NCBI GenBank assembly: GCA_004552595.1
Contig: SFNX01000041.1
Location: 1 to 26,347 of the forward strand
Reading direction: 5' to 3'
Source of the DNA: Lachnospiraceae bacterium
Lineage (GTDB): Bacteria; Bacillota; Clostridia; Lachnospirales; Lachnospiraceae
Length of the DNA: 26,347 nt
Each line of letters opens with the position of its first letter. Positions within the stretch are counted from its first letter, which is position 1. Below are positions 8,010-16,636 of this stretch, piece after piece. The translations under genes were made by a program, and so were the position numbers. The notes under the pieces were generated by a model. That model did no database searches. It worked only from the letters and a program-made list of their open reading frames with translations, and had not been told where the DNA came from.

Positions 8010-9881
8010 ATGAATAAGTTTCTGGCTGAAAATAAACAGCTTATTATAAGACGTTTCGGTCTTGTTGTAATAGATATACTTTCAGTAGCATTAGCTACAT
8101 ATTTAGGCCTCATTGCGAGGTTTGATTTTGACCCTTCATTTGTGCAGGGGTCTGTTTACGGACAGACTGCGTGGAATTATCTTCCATATAGTATCGTCAT
8201 TACAATTCTTTTATTCTGGGTGTTTCATCTCTATCAGAGTCTCTGGCAATATGCCGGTACCCCTGAAATAATAAATATATTTTTATCATGTGTATTTTCA
8301 GCTATATCCCAGATGATAATTGTACACATGTTTTTGAAGTGGCCTTATCCGAGAAGCTGTTACGTGTTTTTCGGAGGCTTTTTGCTTGCATGCGTTGTCG
8401 CATCGAGATTTTTCTACAGAGCCTTCAGAACGTTTGTTGAAAAGCGTACGGATATGGCAAAGGCTGTTAACGTTATGGTAATCGGAGCCGGAGAATCGGC
8501 AAATCTGCTTATAAGAGAGATGAAATCATCAAGCTATATTCAGAAAAACGCACTTTGTGTCATTGATGATTTCAATACAAGAGTCGGAAGCTACATTCAT
8601 GGTGTTAAGGTAGTTGGCGGAAGAGATGACATATTAGAGAACGTTGCAAGATATGACATAGACGAAATAATAATTGCAATGCCTTCAGCACCAAAGTCAC
8701 AGATAAGGGAAATACTTGATATTTGTAAGCAGACAAAATGTGAGTTAAAAACACTTCCGGGAATGTATCAGCTTGTAAACGGTGATGTTAATGTTTCACA
8801 GCTTCGTAAAGTTGATGTAATTGACCTCCTTGGAAGAGAGCAGATACAAGTAGACCTTGATTCGATTATGGGATATGTAATGAATAAGGTTATCCTCGTA
8901 ACAGGCGGAGGCGGATCAATCGGTTCTGAACTTTGCAGACAGATAGCAGAGAAAAATCCTAAGCAGTTAATAATTTTTGATATATACGAAAACAGTGCAT
9001 ACGATATTCAGCAGGAGCTTATTAAGAAATATCCTGACCTTGATTTAAAGGTTCTGATTGGTTCAGTCAGAAATACTAACAGAGTCAACCAGATATTTGA
9101 AAAGTATCATCCGGACATTGTATATCATGCAGCGGCTCATAAGCACGTACCTCTTATGGAGGAAAGTCCAAATGAGGCAATAAAGAATAACGTCCTTGGA
9201 ACATGGAAGGTTGCTGATGCTGCCGACAAATACGGCACAGGTAAGTTTGTAATGATTTCTACCGATAAGGCTGTTAATCCTACAAACATTATGGGAGCCA
9301 CAAAACGAATTTGTGAAATGATAGTTCAGGCATACAATTCAAAGTCCAAGACAGAATTTGTAGCAGTGAGATTCGGAAATGTACTCGGGTCAAACGGTTC
9401 TGTTATTCCACTTTTTAAAAAGCAGATTGCAGCAGGCGGACCTGTAACGGTAACACATCCTGATATCATAAGATATTTCATGACGATTCCTGAGGCTGTA
9501 TCACTTGTACTTCAGGCAGGTGCATATGCCAAGGGAGGCGAAATATTTGTTCTTGATATGGGAGAGCCGGTTAAGATTCTTGACCTTGCCAAAAACCTTA
9601 TAAGACTTTCGGGATATATTCCGGGAGAAGATATTAAGATAGAATTCACCGGATTACGTCCCGGCGAAAAGCTATATGAAGAAATGCTTATGGCAGAAGA
9701 AGGACTTAAGCAGACAAAGAACAAGCTTATCCATATCGGAGAGCCGATTGAATTTGACGAAGAAGAATTTTTCAAGGAGCTTGAAGAGTTAGCAGTAGAA
9801 TCAAAGGATGAGCTAAGTAATGAAGAGATTAAAGAATGGGTTAAGAAACTCGTTCCGACATATAGACCATCTATAAACTAA
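8010..9881 (+). CDS. Membrane-bound UDP-GlcNAc 4,6-dehydratase (PglF/CapD/WbpM type)
   Basis: This 623-residue protein has four N-terminal membrane helices (about residues 14-125), a first Rossmann-like domain (about 150-280, starting VMVIGAGESANLLI), and a C-terminal extended SDR domain. The SDR domain carries TGGGGSIGSE near residue 298 and STDKAVNPTNIMGATK at 417-432, in which Met428 replaces the usual catalytic Tyr and Lys432 is kept. Both are hallmarks of the PglF/WbpM group. The enzyme removes water from UDP-GlcNAc to give UDP-2-acetamido-2,6-dideoxy-4-hexulose with C5 configuration retained, the precursor of QuiNAc, D-FucNAc or bacillosamine. No aminotransferase for bacillosamine is in the window, so reduction of the keto group is the likelier next step. 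AGGAG at 7994-7998 serves ATG 8010. The CapE-type gene follows after 18 bases. Confidence 0.9.
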   Translation: MNKFLAENKQLIIRRFGLVVIDILSVALATYLGLIARFDFDPSFVQGSVYGQTAWNYLPYSIVITILLFWVFHLYQSLWQYAGTPEIINIFLSCVFSAISQMIIVHMFLKWPYPRSCYVFFGGFLLACVVASRFFYRAFRTFVEKRTDMAKAVNVMVIGAGESANLLIREMKSSSYIQKNALCVIDDFNTRVGSYIHGVKVVGGRDDILENVARYDIDEIIIAMPSAPKSQIREILDICKQTKCELKTLPGMYQLVNGDVNVSQLRKVDVIDLLGREQIQVDLDSIMGYVMNKVILVTGGGGSIGSELCRQIAEKNPKQLIIFDIYENSAYDIQQELIKKYPDLDLKVLIGSVRNTNRVNQIFEKYHPDIVYHAAAHKHVPLMEESPNEAIKNNVLGTWKVADAADKYGTGKFVMISTDKAVNPTNIMGATKRICEMIVQAYNSKSKTEFVAVRFGNVLGSNGSVIPLFKKQIAAGGPVTVTHPDIIRYFMTIPEAVSLVLQAGAYAKGGEIFVLDMGEPVKILDLAKNLIRLSGYIPGEDIKIEFTGLRPGEKLYEEMLMAEEGLKQTKNKLIHIGEPIEFDEEEFFKELEELAVESKDELSNEEIKEWVKKLVPTYRPSIN

Positions 9882-9899
9882 GCTAATAAGGAGTATGTC

Positions 9900-10940
9900 A
9901 TGTTTGAAGGAAAGACACTATTAATTACAGGTGGAACAGGATCATTTGGAAATGCTGTTTTAAATAGATTCCTGGATACCGACATTAAGGAAATCCGTAT
10001 TTTTTCAAGAGATGAAAAAAAGCAGGACGATATGCGTCACCAGCTCCAGGCTGCTAATGCCGATACAGCCAAAAAAGTTAAGTTTTACATTGGTGATGTA
10101 AGAAACATCCAGTCTGTAAAAGATGCAATGCATGGTGTTGACTATATTTTCCACGCTGCAGCCCTAAAGCAGGTTCCATCATGTGAATTTTTCCCGATGG
10201 AGGCTGTCAGAACAAATATTATCGGAACGGATAATGTACTTACCGCTGCAATAGAAGCCGGGGTTAAAAAGGTCATCTGTCTTTCAACAGATAAGGCAGC
10301 ATATCCTATAAATGCCATGGGAACATCTAAGGCAATGATGGAAAAGGTTATTGTTGCAAAGTCAAGAACCGTTGAACAGGATAAGACTTTGATATGCTGT
10401 ACAAGATATGGAAATGTTATGTGTTCCAGAGGTTCCGTAATTCCTCTTTTCATTGATCAGATTAAAGAAGGTAAGCCATTAACAGTAACTGAGCCTAAGA
10501 TGACAAGATTTATCATGTCACTTGAAGAAGCAGTTGAACTTGTAGTGTTTGCGTTCAAAAATGCAAATTCGGGAGACATTATGGTACAGAAGGCTCCTGC
10601 ATGTACAATCGAAGTACTTGCTAAGGCAGTTAAGGAATTATTCTGTGTAGATAATGAGATTAAGATTATCGGAATAAGACACGGAGAGAAGATGTATGAG
10701 ACGCTTCTGACTAATGAGGAATGTGCACGTGCAATTGACATGGGTAATTTCTTTAGAGTACCGGCCGATCAGAGAGATCTTAACTATGATTTGTATTTCA
10801 AAGAAGGAAATCAGGAAAGAACAAAGCTTTCTGAGTTCAATTCAAATAATACAGAACTTTTAGGCGTTGAAGAGGTTAAGAAGAAGCTGCTTGAACTTAA
10901 ATATATTAGAGACGAAATAGAAGCTTGGAATAATAAGTGA
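9900..10940 (+). CDS. fnlA: UDP-GlcNAc 4,6-dehydratase/5-epimerase (CapE/FnlA type)
   Basis: This is the first enzyme of UDP-N-acetyl-L-fucosamine synthesis, soluble and 346 residues long. It dehydrates UDP-GlcNAc at C4/C6 and inverts C5, giving the L-series keto sugar. The NAD(P)-binding motif is ITGGTGSFGNAV at about residues 9-20. IFSRDEKKQDDMRHQL and HAAALKQVPSCEFFPMEA are characteristic of the CapE/FnlA/PseB group. The active site is LSTDKAAYPINAMGTSK (about 127-143), with Met in place of Tyr and the Lys kept. AAGGAG at 9887-9892 precedes ATG 9900. The order CapE, CapF, CapG with gaps of 1 and 13 bases is that of Staphylococcus cap5/8 and E. coli fnl clusters. This order makes the CapE reading firmer than PseB, whose pathway partners are absent. 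Confidence 0.9.
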   Translation: MFEGKTLLITGGTGSFGNAVLNRFLDTDIKEIRIFSRDEKKQDDMRHQLQAANADTAKKVKFYIGDVRNIQSVKDAMHGVDYIFHAAALKQVPSCEFFPMEAVRTNIIGTDNVLTAAIEAGVKKVICLSTDKAAYPINAMGTSKAMMEKVIVAKSRTVEQDKTLICCTRYGNVMCSRGSVIPLFIDQIKEGKPLTVTEPKMTRFIMSLEEAVELVVFAFKNANSGDIMVQKAPACTIEVLAKAVKELFCVDNEIKIIGIRHGEKMYETLLTNEECARAIDMGNFFRVPADQRDLNYDLYFKEGNQERTKLSEFNSNNTELLGVEEVKKKLLELKYIRDEIEAWNNK

Positions 10941-10941
10941 T

Positions 10942-12051
10942 ATGAAAATACTTGTAACGGGTGCAAAAGGCTTTATTGGCAAAAATCTTATAGCGGAGCT
11001 TAAAAACAGAGGATATGAGACAATATTTGAGGTCGATACGGATACAACCGATGCTGACCTCACTGAATATTGTAACGAAGCTGAGTTTGTATTCCATCTT
11101 GCAGGTGTTAACAGACCTGAAAATGATGATGAATTTATGGAAGGCAATTTCGGGTTCACTTCTGTTTTGCTTAATAAATTAAGAGAAGCTGAAAATTTAG
11201 CACCGGTGCTTATTACTTCTTCAACACAGGCATGTCTTGACAATGCTTATGGCAGAAGTAAAAAAGCAGGAGAAGAGCTTATGTTTTCCTACAGCAGGCA
11301 GACAGGGGCAGATGTATACGTATACAGATTAACAAATGTTTTTGGAAAATGGTCAAGACCAAATTATAACTCTGTTGTTGCAACCTTTTGCAATAATATT
11401 GCGGCAGGACTGCCTATTAAAGTCAACGACCCTTCTGTTGTAATGAAGCTTATATATATTGATGATGTTGTAGATGAATTTATTGCCGCGATGAATTCAC
11501 ATGCAAATATTGTTGATAATTATGGTGTTGTTCCTGTTGAGCATACTGTAGAGCTTGGAAAAATAGCTGAGCTTATTTATTCGTTTAAAGAATCAAGAGA
11601 AAACTTAAGCGTTCCAAATCTGAATAATGAATTCGAGAAGAAGTTGTACAGTACATATTTAAGCTTTCTTCCGAAAGAACAGTTTGCATACAGCTTAAAC
11701 AAAAAGTCAGATGAGAGAGGCTCATTTACTGAATTTCTCCACTTAAATGAAAGAGGTCAGGTTTCTGTAAATGTTGCAAAGCCGGGAATTACAAAAGGGA
11801 ATCACTGGCATCATACTAAAAATGAAAAGTTTCTTGTTGTGAGTGGTGAAGCGGTTATTTCATTCAGAAAAGTCGGAGATGATGAGGTTATTCAGTATAA
11901 TGTCAACGGAAACGATATGAAAGTAGTAGATATCCCATGTGGATATGTTCATAATATTAAAAATGTCGGAGAAAAAGATTTAGTGACACTAATGTGGGCC
12001 AATGAAGAGTTTAATCCTTTAAAGCCGGATACATATTTTGAATTAGTATAA
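10942..12051 (+). CDS. fnlB: UDP-L-FucNAc pathway reductase (CapF/FnlB type), SDR plus cupin
   Basis: This is the second step of the pathway: reduction of the 4-keto group after epimerisation, in a two-domain enzyme of 369 residues. The N-terminal SDR domain starts MKILVTGAKGFIGKNL and has HLAGVNRPEND, then YGRSKKAGEEL with the Tyr-x3-Lys pair, and YRLTNVFGKW. The C-terminal cupin domain (about residue 250 to the end) carries the metal-binding stretch GNHWHHTKNEKFLVVSGEA near residue 286. This fusion is specific to CapF-like enzymes, so the identification is strong. The ATG lies one base after the stop of the CapE gene and has no clear ribosome site of its own, so it is most likely translated by coupling. 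Confidence 0.92.
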   Translation: MKILVTGAKGFIGKNLIAELKNRGYETIFEVDTDTTDADLTEYCNEAEFVFHLAGVNRPENDDEFMEGNFGFTSVLLNKLREAENLAPVLITSSTQACLDNAYGRSKKAGEELMFSYSRQTGADVYVYRLTNVFGKWSRPNYNSVVATFCNNIAAGLPIKVNDPSVVMKLIYIDDVVDEFIAAMNSHANIVDNYGVVPVEHTVELGKIAELIYSFKESRENLSVPNLNNEFEKKLYSTYLSFLPKEQFAYSLNKKSDERGSFTEFLHLNERGQVSVNVAKPGITKGNHWHHTKNEKFLVVSGEAVISFRKVGDDEVIQYNVNGNDMKVVDIPCGYVHNIKNVGEKDLVTLMWANEEFNPLKPDTYFELV

Positions 12052-12064
12052 AGCAGGAGGGAAA

Positions 12065-13149
12065 ATGAACAAGCTTAAATTAATGACAATAGTCGGCACA
12101 AGACCTGAAATAATACGACTTTCTGCAGTCATTAAATGTGCGGACAAATATTTTGATCATATACTCGTTCATACAGGTCAGAATTACGACTATACTTTAA
12201 ACCAGATATTCTTTGAAGATTTAAAGTTAAGAGAGCCTGATTACTTTCTTGAAAGTGTCGGTCAAAACCTTGGAGAGACTATGGGAAATATTATTTCAAA
12301 ATCATATTCTCTAATGGCCGATTTGAAGCCTGATGCACTTCTCATTCTCGGTGATACTAATTCGGCACTTTCGGCAATTTCTGCTAAGAGATTAAAAATA
12401 CCGATTTTCCATATGGAAGCCGGTAACAGATGCTGGGACTGGAATGTATCGGAAATGATAAACAGAAAGATAGCCGCAGATATCTTATCTCTGAGGGAAT
12501 TGACGGTAAAACAATATTTGTTACGGGTTCTCCGATGCGTGAAGTATTAAGAGACCATATGGATGACATATTAAAGTCAGATGTACTTGAAAGACTCGGC
12601 CTTAAAAAGAGACAGTATATTCTTGTATCTGCGCATAGAGAAGAGAATATTGATATAGAAGATAACTTCATGGATCTTATGAATGCAATTAATCACATTG
12701 CAGAAACATACAATATGCCTGTGATTTATTCAACTCATCCAAGGTCAAAAAAGTTTATTGAGATGCGTGATTTTAAATTTCATCCGCTTGTACAAAGTAT
12801 GAAGCCTTTCGGATTCCTTGACTACAATATGCTTCAAATGAACGCATACTGTGTACTGTCTGATAGCGGAACATTATCTGAAGAGTCTGCCATGTTAGGA
12901 TTTCCGGGAGTTTTACTCCGTACATCAACAGAACGCCCTGAAGTATTGGATAAGGGCAGCGTCGTAATAGGCGGAATCAGAGGTGAGGATGTAGAGAGAG
13001 CGACAAGACTTGCAGTATCAATGTATGATAATAATGAAGAGGTTGTGTTAAGCCCTGATTACAACGACACAAATGTATCCGTAAAAGTTGTTAAATTAAT
13101 TCAGAGCTATACTGACATTGTTAACAGAACGGTATGGCTAAAGAGATAA
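12065..13149 (+). pseudogene. fnlC: UDP-HexNAc 2-epimerase (CapG/FnlC type), frameshifted near 12470
   Basis: This is the third enzyme of UDP-L-FucNAc synthesis, a WecB-like non-hydrolysing 2-epimerase, here in two frames. A perfect AGGAGGG site precedes ATG 12065. The first part has IVGTRPEIIRLSAVI, HTGQNYDY, LGDTNSALSA, FHMEAGNRCWD and SEMINRKI, then runs into wrong-frame residues and stops at 12550. The second frame takes up the family sequence at DSRRYLISEG (from 12469) and goes on through VTGSPMREVL, SAHREEN and SDSGTLSEESAMLG to TAA 13149. The piece normally between them (VDH plus about ten residues) is missing. The offset fits a deletion of about 43 bases with GATA shared at both sides (12469-12472). 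The Asp, Glu and His residues expected at the active site are all still encoded, but in two frames. The frameshift is either a real loss of function or an assembly fault. Confidence 0.85.
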
Positions 13150-13151
13150 AC

Positions 13152-14495
13152 ATGAACATAAAAAAGTGTAATTATAAGCTTACAAATTTATATTACGGTC
13201 TTGTTTTTTCAGGCTATGTTCTGACGCTTGTTATAAACGGATTCAGAAGCGGTGTGTTCGCGGCACTGCTTATGGCACTTATAGCAGCAATAACAGGCAT
13301 ATTTGCAATAAAATCCGATACAAAGTCGGATTTTATTTCGCTTATTAACGTCTGTGTTTTTGCATATATCATATATAATTTCTTCTCATTTGTATGGATT
13401 ATGAAAAATGGTTTTCCTCTTTCCGTATTTGTTGAGGAGTTTTCAAATTCTGTTCTTCCGGCGGTATTTTATTTTGTTCCTGCACTTATAATTAAAACGG
13501 AAGCCGACGATATCGAAAAAGAAAAAATTACTGACAGCATATATAAAGCATTTCTTGTTTCGTTTACTATATTCAGCATAATAAGCATTATTCTTTATAT
13601 TGCTGCACCTCAGTTTTACTGTGATTATTTATTTAATATGAGTTTTATTTCAAAGGCCGATGCATCAACATGCAGAGTGAGGATGGAAGGCTTTACCGGA
13701 AGTACATCAATTAGCTACTTAGGGGTGGCTGCAATGCTTGTCAGTGCAAGATTTATGTATAAGTATGCATCGTTACTGTCTGTTAATAAGACAAATGATA
13801 AGAACAAAAACAATGGCGATACGCTAAAACAGTTTATAATATATAGTGCATTATTCGTCTTTTCGTTAATCGTTGTCTTTTTGGCAAACGGAAGGGCAGG
13901 AATGGTTGCTGCACTTCTTGTAATTGTATATATTAATATTCTTGTTTTTTCAGTGTTCAGATTTGCAGACAGGAAGTACCTATACATTGAAGCGGGTGCA
14001 ATAATTGCACTGATAGTAATTTTATGCATTATTACTCCTTCAATTGTATCAAAAATATGGGCAAGACTTGTGTCCCTTCCCGGTGCAATAGGACAGAGAT
14101 CAGAACAGTGGGTTTCTGCAATTAATAATATGTACGGACAGTGGTTTGGAAACGGACTTGGTGCTAACGGACATAAAGCAATAGGCATTGAGGGAGCCAA
14201 AGTAGTTGCAGACGGCGGACTTGTTAAGCTTTACTGCGAGGAGGGAGCACTTGGATTTTCGCTTTTTGCATTTATTATTCTTGTTATAGTAAGGCAGAGC
14301 TTTAAGGATCTTAAAAAATATTTCTCGGAGCTTGGAATAATCATGACGGCACTTTTGATGTCAATTGGTTCAAATATTATTGCTTTCCAGCTTTGTATGC
14401 CGATATTTTACTTTGCACTTGGAGTTATAGGAGCTGACGTTAATGGAAACGGTAAAGAAAAAGAGGAACTAAAGGAGGAAAATAAATGCGGGTAA
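13152..14495 (+). CDS. Wzy-like polysaccharide polymerase / O-antigen ligase family
   Basis: This is a polytopic membrane protein of about 447 residues with roughly ten to twelve hydrophobic segments across its length. It has a larger extracellular loop before GQWFGNGLGANGHKAIG (about 330-348), the position and glycine pattern typical of the Wzy/WaaL superfamily. Wzy joins lipid-linked repeat units outside the membrane. The sequence is poorly conserved in this family, so the call rests on topology, the loop motif and the setting between nucleotide-sugar and glycosyltransferase genes. I prefer ATG 13152 because AAAGAG at 13139-13144 is well spaced. ATG 13134 is also in frame and would overlap the preceding gene by 16 bases. 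The C-terminal tail is charged, and the gene ends 10 bases inside the next one. Confidence 0.75.
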   Translation: MNIKKCNYKLTNLYYGLVFSGYVLTLVINGFRSGVFAALLMALIAAITGIFAIKSDTKSDFISLINVCVFAYIIYNFFSFVWIMKNGFPLSVFVEEFSNSVLPAVFYFVPALIIKTEADDIEKEKITDSIYKAFLVSFTIFSIISIILYIAAPQFYCDYLFNMSFISKADASTCRVRMEGFTGSTSISYLGVAAMLVSARFMYKYASLLSVNKTNDKNKNNGDTLKQFIIYSALFVFSLIVVFLANGRAGMVAALLVIVYINILVFSVFRFADRKYLYIEAGAIIALIVILCIITPSIVSKIWARLVSLPGAIGQRSEQWVSAINNMYGQWFGNGLGANGHKAIGIEGAKVVADGGLVKLYCEEGALGFSLFAFIILVIVRQSFKDLKKYFSELGIIMTALLMSIGSNIIAFQLCMPIFYFALGVIGADVNGNGKEKEELKEENKCG

Positions 14496-15571
14496 TGGCA
14501 CTTTATCTTCCTCAATATCACTGCTTTAAGGAAAATGATGAATGGTGGGGAAAGGGTTATACCGAGTGGACTGCCGTAAAGCGTGGAAAGCCTCTTTTTA
14601 AAAATCATGTTCAGCCGCGTGTTCCTCTTAACGGTAATTACTATGATCTTGATAAGGAAGGTTTAGATACACTAAGGTGGCAGGCAAAGCTTGCCAAAGA
14701 ACATGGGATATACGGATTTTCAATATATCAGTACTATTTTAAAGGTCATAAGCTAATGCAAAGACCTATGGAAATACTTCTTGAAAACCCTGACATAGAT
14801 ATTAATTATTGTATTTGCTGGGCTAACGAGACGTGGACAAGGACATGGTATGGACTTGAGAGTGAAGTATTGATTGAGCAGGAATACGGCGATGAGAAAG
14901 ACTGGGGTGAGCATTTTGACTATTGCCTTCGTTTTTTCAAGGATGAAAGATATATAAAAATTGATAATAAGCCTCTTTTACAGATATATAAGACTTTCGA
15001 CATTGAAAATCTTTCGCAAATGCTTTCTTTCTTTAATGAAAGAGCAAAAACTGAGGGCTTTGATGGATTATATGTTGTATCGGGAAAAACCGCTCAAGGG
15101 TGTGAGAAGCGTGAAGGAATAGTTGACGGATACTACTATTTCGAGCCGGGATTTACACTAAAAAATGATTTTTCAAAAACGGCGCAATTAAAATACAATA
15201 CAGGAATTATCATCAGATCTTTTATTAATAAATTTAAGAAAGATAAGCTGCTTGAGAGAAGGATTAATGCAAGAGACATTATTGAGCCGATAATTAACAG
15301 AAGTTATAAGGAAAATGAATTTCCGGGACTGATTCCTGACTGGGATAATACACCAAGAAGAAGTTACAGAGGACTTGTGTATACCGGAACAAGTCCCGAA
15401 TATTTTGAAAAAGCGCTTCGCATTCTTAAGGAAAAGAAGTCGGGCCATAAAACGGATTTTGTATTTATCAATGCATGGAATGAATGGGGAGAGGGTGCAT
15501 TTCTTGAACCTGATGAATACAGAGGATACGCCTATCTTGATGCAGTAAAGAGGGTTGTAGATGATAAGTGA
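14486..15571 (+). CDS. WbsX-family protein (GH99-like glycan enzyme)
   Basis: This 361-residue protein has no signal peptide and belongs to the WbsX group, whose fold is like glycoside hydrolase family 99 (endo-mannanase). Landmarks are ALYLPQYHCFKENDEWWGKG at the N-terminus, GYTEWTAVKRGKPLF, GIYGFSIYQYYFKG (about 70-83), CWANETWTRTWYG (about 110-122) and NAWNEWGEGAFLEPD near residue 328, the acidic block that is catalytic in GH99. WbsX proteins are common in O-antigen and capsule clusters and are usually annotated as glycosyltransferases or hydrolases, and their exact reaction is not settled. An AAAGGAGG site at about 14472 serves ATG 14486, which lies 10 bases before the end of the polymerase gene. 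Being cytosolic, it more likely builds or trims lipid-linked glycan than degrades external polymer, but that is inference. Confidence 0.85.
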   Translation: MRVMALYLPQYHCFKENDEWWGKGYTEWTAVKRGKPLFKNHVQPRVPLNGNYYDLDKEGLDTLRWQAKLAKEHGIYGFSIYQYYFKGHKLMQRPMEILLENPDIDINYCICWANETWTRTWYGLESEVLIEQEYGDEKDWGEHFDYCLRFFKDERYIKIDNKPLLQIYKTFDIENLSQMLSFFNERAKTEGFDGLYVVSGKTAQGCEKREGIVDGYYYFEPGFTLKNDFSKTAQLKYNTGIIIRSFINKFKKDKLLERRINARDIIEPIINRSYKENEFPGLIPDWDNTPRRSYRGLVYTGTSPEYFEKALRILKEKKSGHKTDFVFINAWNEWGEGAFLEPDEYRGYAYLDAVKRVVDDK

Positions 15572-15599
15572 TGATTAAGCTTTTATGAAAGGAAGCATA

Positions 15600-16625
15600 A
15601 TGAAAAAAGTCAGTATTATAGTATTGATATGTAATGTCAGCAATTATGTAAGACAGTGTCTTTTAAGTCTTATGAATCAGACATATAAAAATATTGAGAT
15701 TGTAGCGGTTATAGGTAAATCTGATACTAAGTCGATGGCAATATGCGAAGAGTTGGCAAAGACAGATGATAGAATTGTTCTTTTGCCTGATGAGCAGAAG
15801 GGAATATCAGAGTCAAGAAATATGGGTGTCAGGGCTGCAACAGGTGATTATATTGCATTTGTTGATGGAGACGATTATGTAGATGTCAATATGATTGAGA
15901 CACTTGTAACCGGGCTTGAATCAGAGGATGCTGATATATCTGTAATCGGTAAATACTATTATTACAAAAACAAATCAGAGGCAGCTCACAAGGATAAAAA
16001 GCTTATATTAGATGTTTGTGGCTCGATGGAAGAAATACTTCTTGGCGAGAACTTTTTCCTTCATTTATGGGATAAGCTTTATAAAAGAGAGCTTTTTAAC
16101 GGAGTAAGCTTCAGAACCGGAGTTGCATGTGAAGACAGACTTGTATGTACAGAGCTTCTTATGAAGTCAAAAAAGACTGTGTTTATTCCAAAGACGCTTT
16201 ATTACTTTAGACAAAGCCTTGATTCATGCTCTAAGATATATATAAATGCAGTTTCTTCTCTTAAGGCGGACATAGAAATTTGTGAAAAGATTATTGAAAT
16301 GTGTCCGAACTTAAATTATGAGGTTGAGCTGTTTCTGATTAAGGAATACGTAAGTATGGTACAGACAAGTTTTCTTTATGAATGCTTTTCAAAGGAGCAT
16401 GATAAGGAGTATCTTGATTACATTAAAAAACACGTATTCAAAGCATTAAAGAGTAAACATGTATATAAGGGGATAATTATTAAAGCACTCTGGTGCGCAT
16501 ATTTCCCAAAGAGCTTTGGAAAATATACTCTTAAAAGAAGACAGGAATTTCTTGATACACATGAGCATTTTTCTTCAGGAACTGACTGGAGTAAAATTTT
16601 TGAAGAACAGGGAATTAAGAACTGA
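15600..16625 (+). CDS. Family 2 glycosyltransferase
   Basis: This 341-residue protein has a GT-A domain at the N-terminus: KKVSIIVLICNVSNYVRQCL, then SLMNQTYKNIEIVAVIG, GISESRNMGVRAATGDY and the metal-binding AFVDGDDYVD (about 85-94). The C-terminal half has an aromatic- and lysine-rich helical region seen in many capsule GT2 enzymes. It includes LHLWDKLYKRELF and GVACEDRLV, the usual acceptor-side motif. I choose ATG 15600, which has AAAGGA six bases upstream. ATG 15585 is in frame but lies at the ribosome site itself. The sugar transferred cannot be inferred. Confidence 0.87.
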   Translation: MKKVSIIVLICNVSNYVRQCLLSLMNQTYKNIEIVAVIGKSDTKSMAICEELAKTDDRIVLLPDEQKGISESRNMGVRAATGDYIAFVDGDDYVDVNMIETLVTGLESEDADISVIGKYYYYKNKSEAAHKDKKLILDVCGSMEEILLGENFFLHLWDKLYKRELFNGVSFRTGVACEDRLVCTELLMKSKKTVFIPKTLYYFRQSLDSCSKIYINAVSSLKADIEICEKIIEMCPNLNYEVELFLIKEYVSMVQTSFLYECFSKEHDKEYLDYIKKHVFKALKSKHVYKGIIIKALWCAYFPKSFGKYTLKRRQEFLDTHEHFSSGTDWSKIFEEQGIKN

Positions 16626-16636
16626 CAGAGGTCTTT

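Noticed and set aside
9900..10940. PseB (pseudaminic acid pathway) reading of the soluble dehydratase
   Set aside because: PseB belongs to the same group, but the next genes are CapF- and CapG-type, and no PseC, PseH or PseI homologue is present.
12430..12480. Separate epimerase gene starting at ATG 12430
   Set aside because: The first 13-14 residues are a frame shadow of the FHMEAGNR region, and homology begins only at 12469. It is the continuation of the broken 2-epimerase gene.
13715..14200. 161-residue open frame on the minus strand opposite the polymerase gene
   Set aside because: It has no ribosome site or recognisable domain and lies wholly opposite a convincing membrane protein gene. 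Other minus-strand frames (for example 836-1237, 10142-10453, 20347-20703, 24371-24733) were rejected for the same reason.
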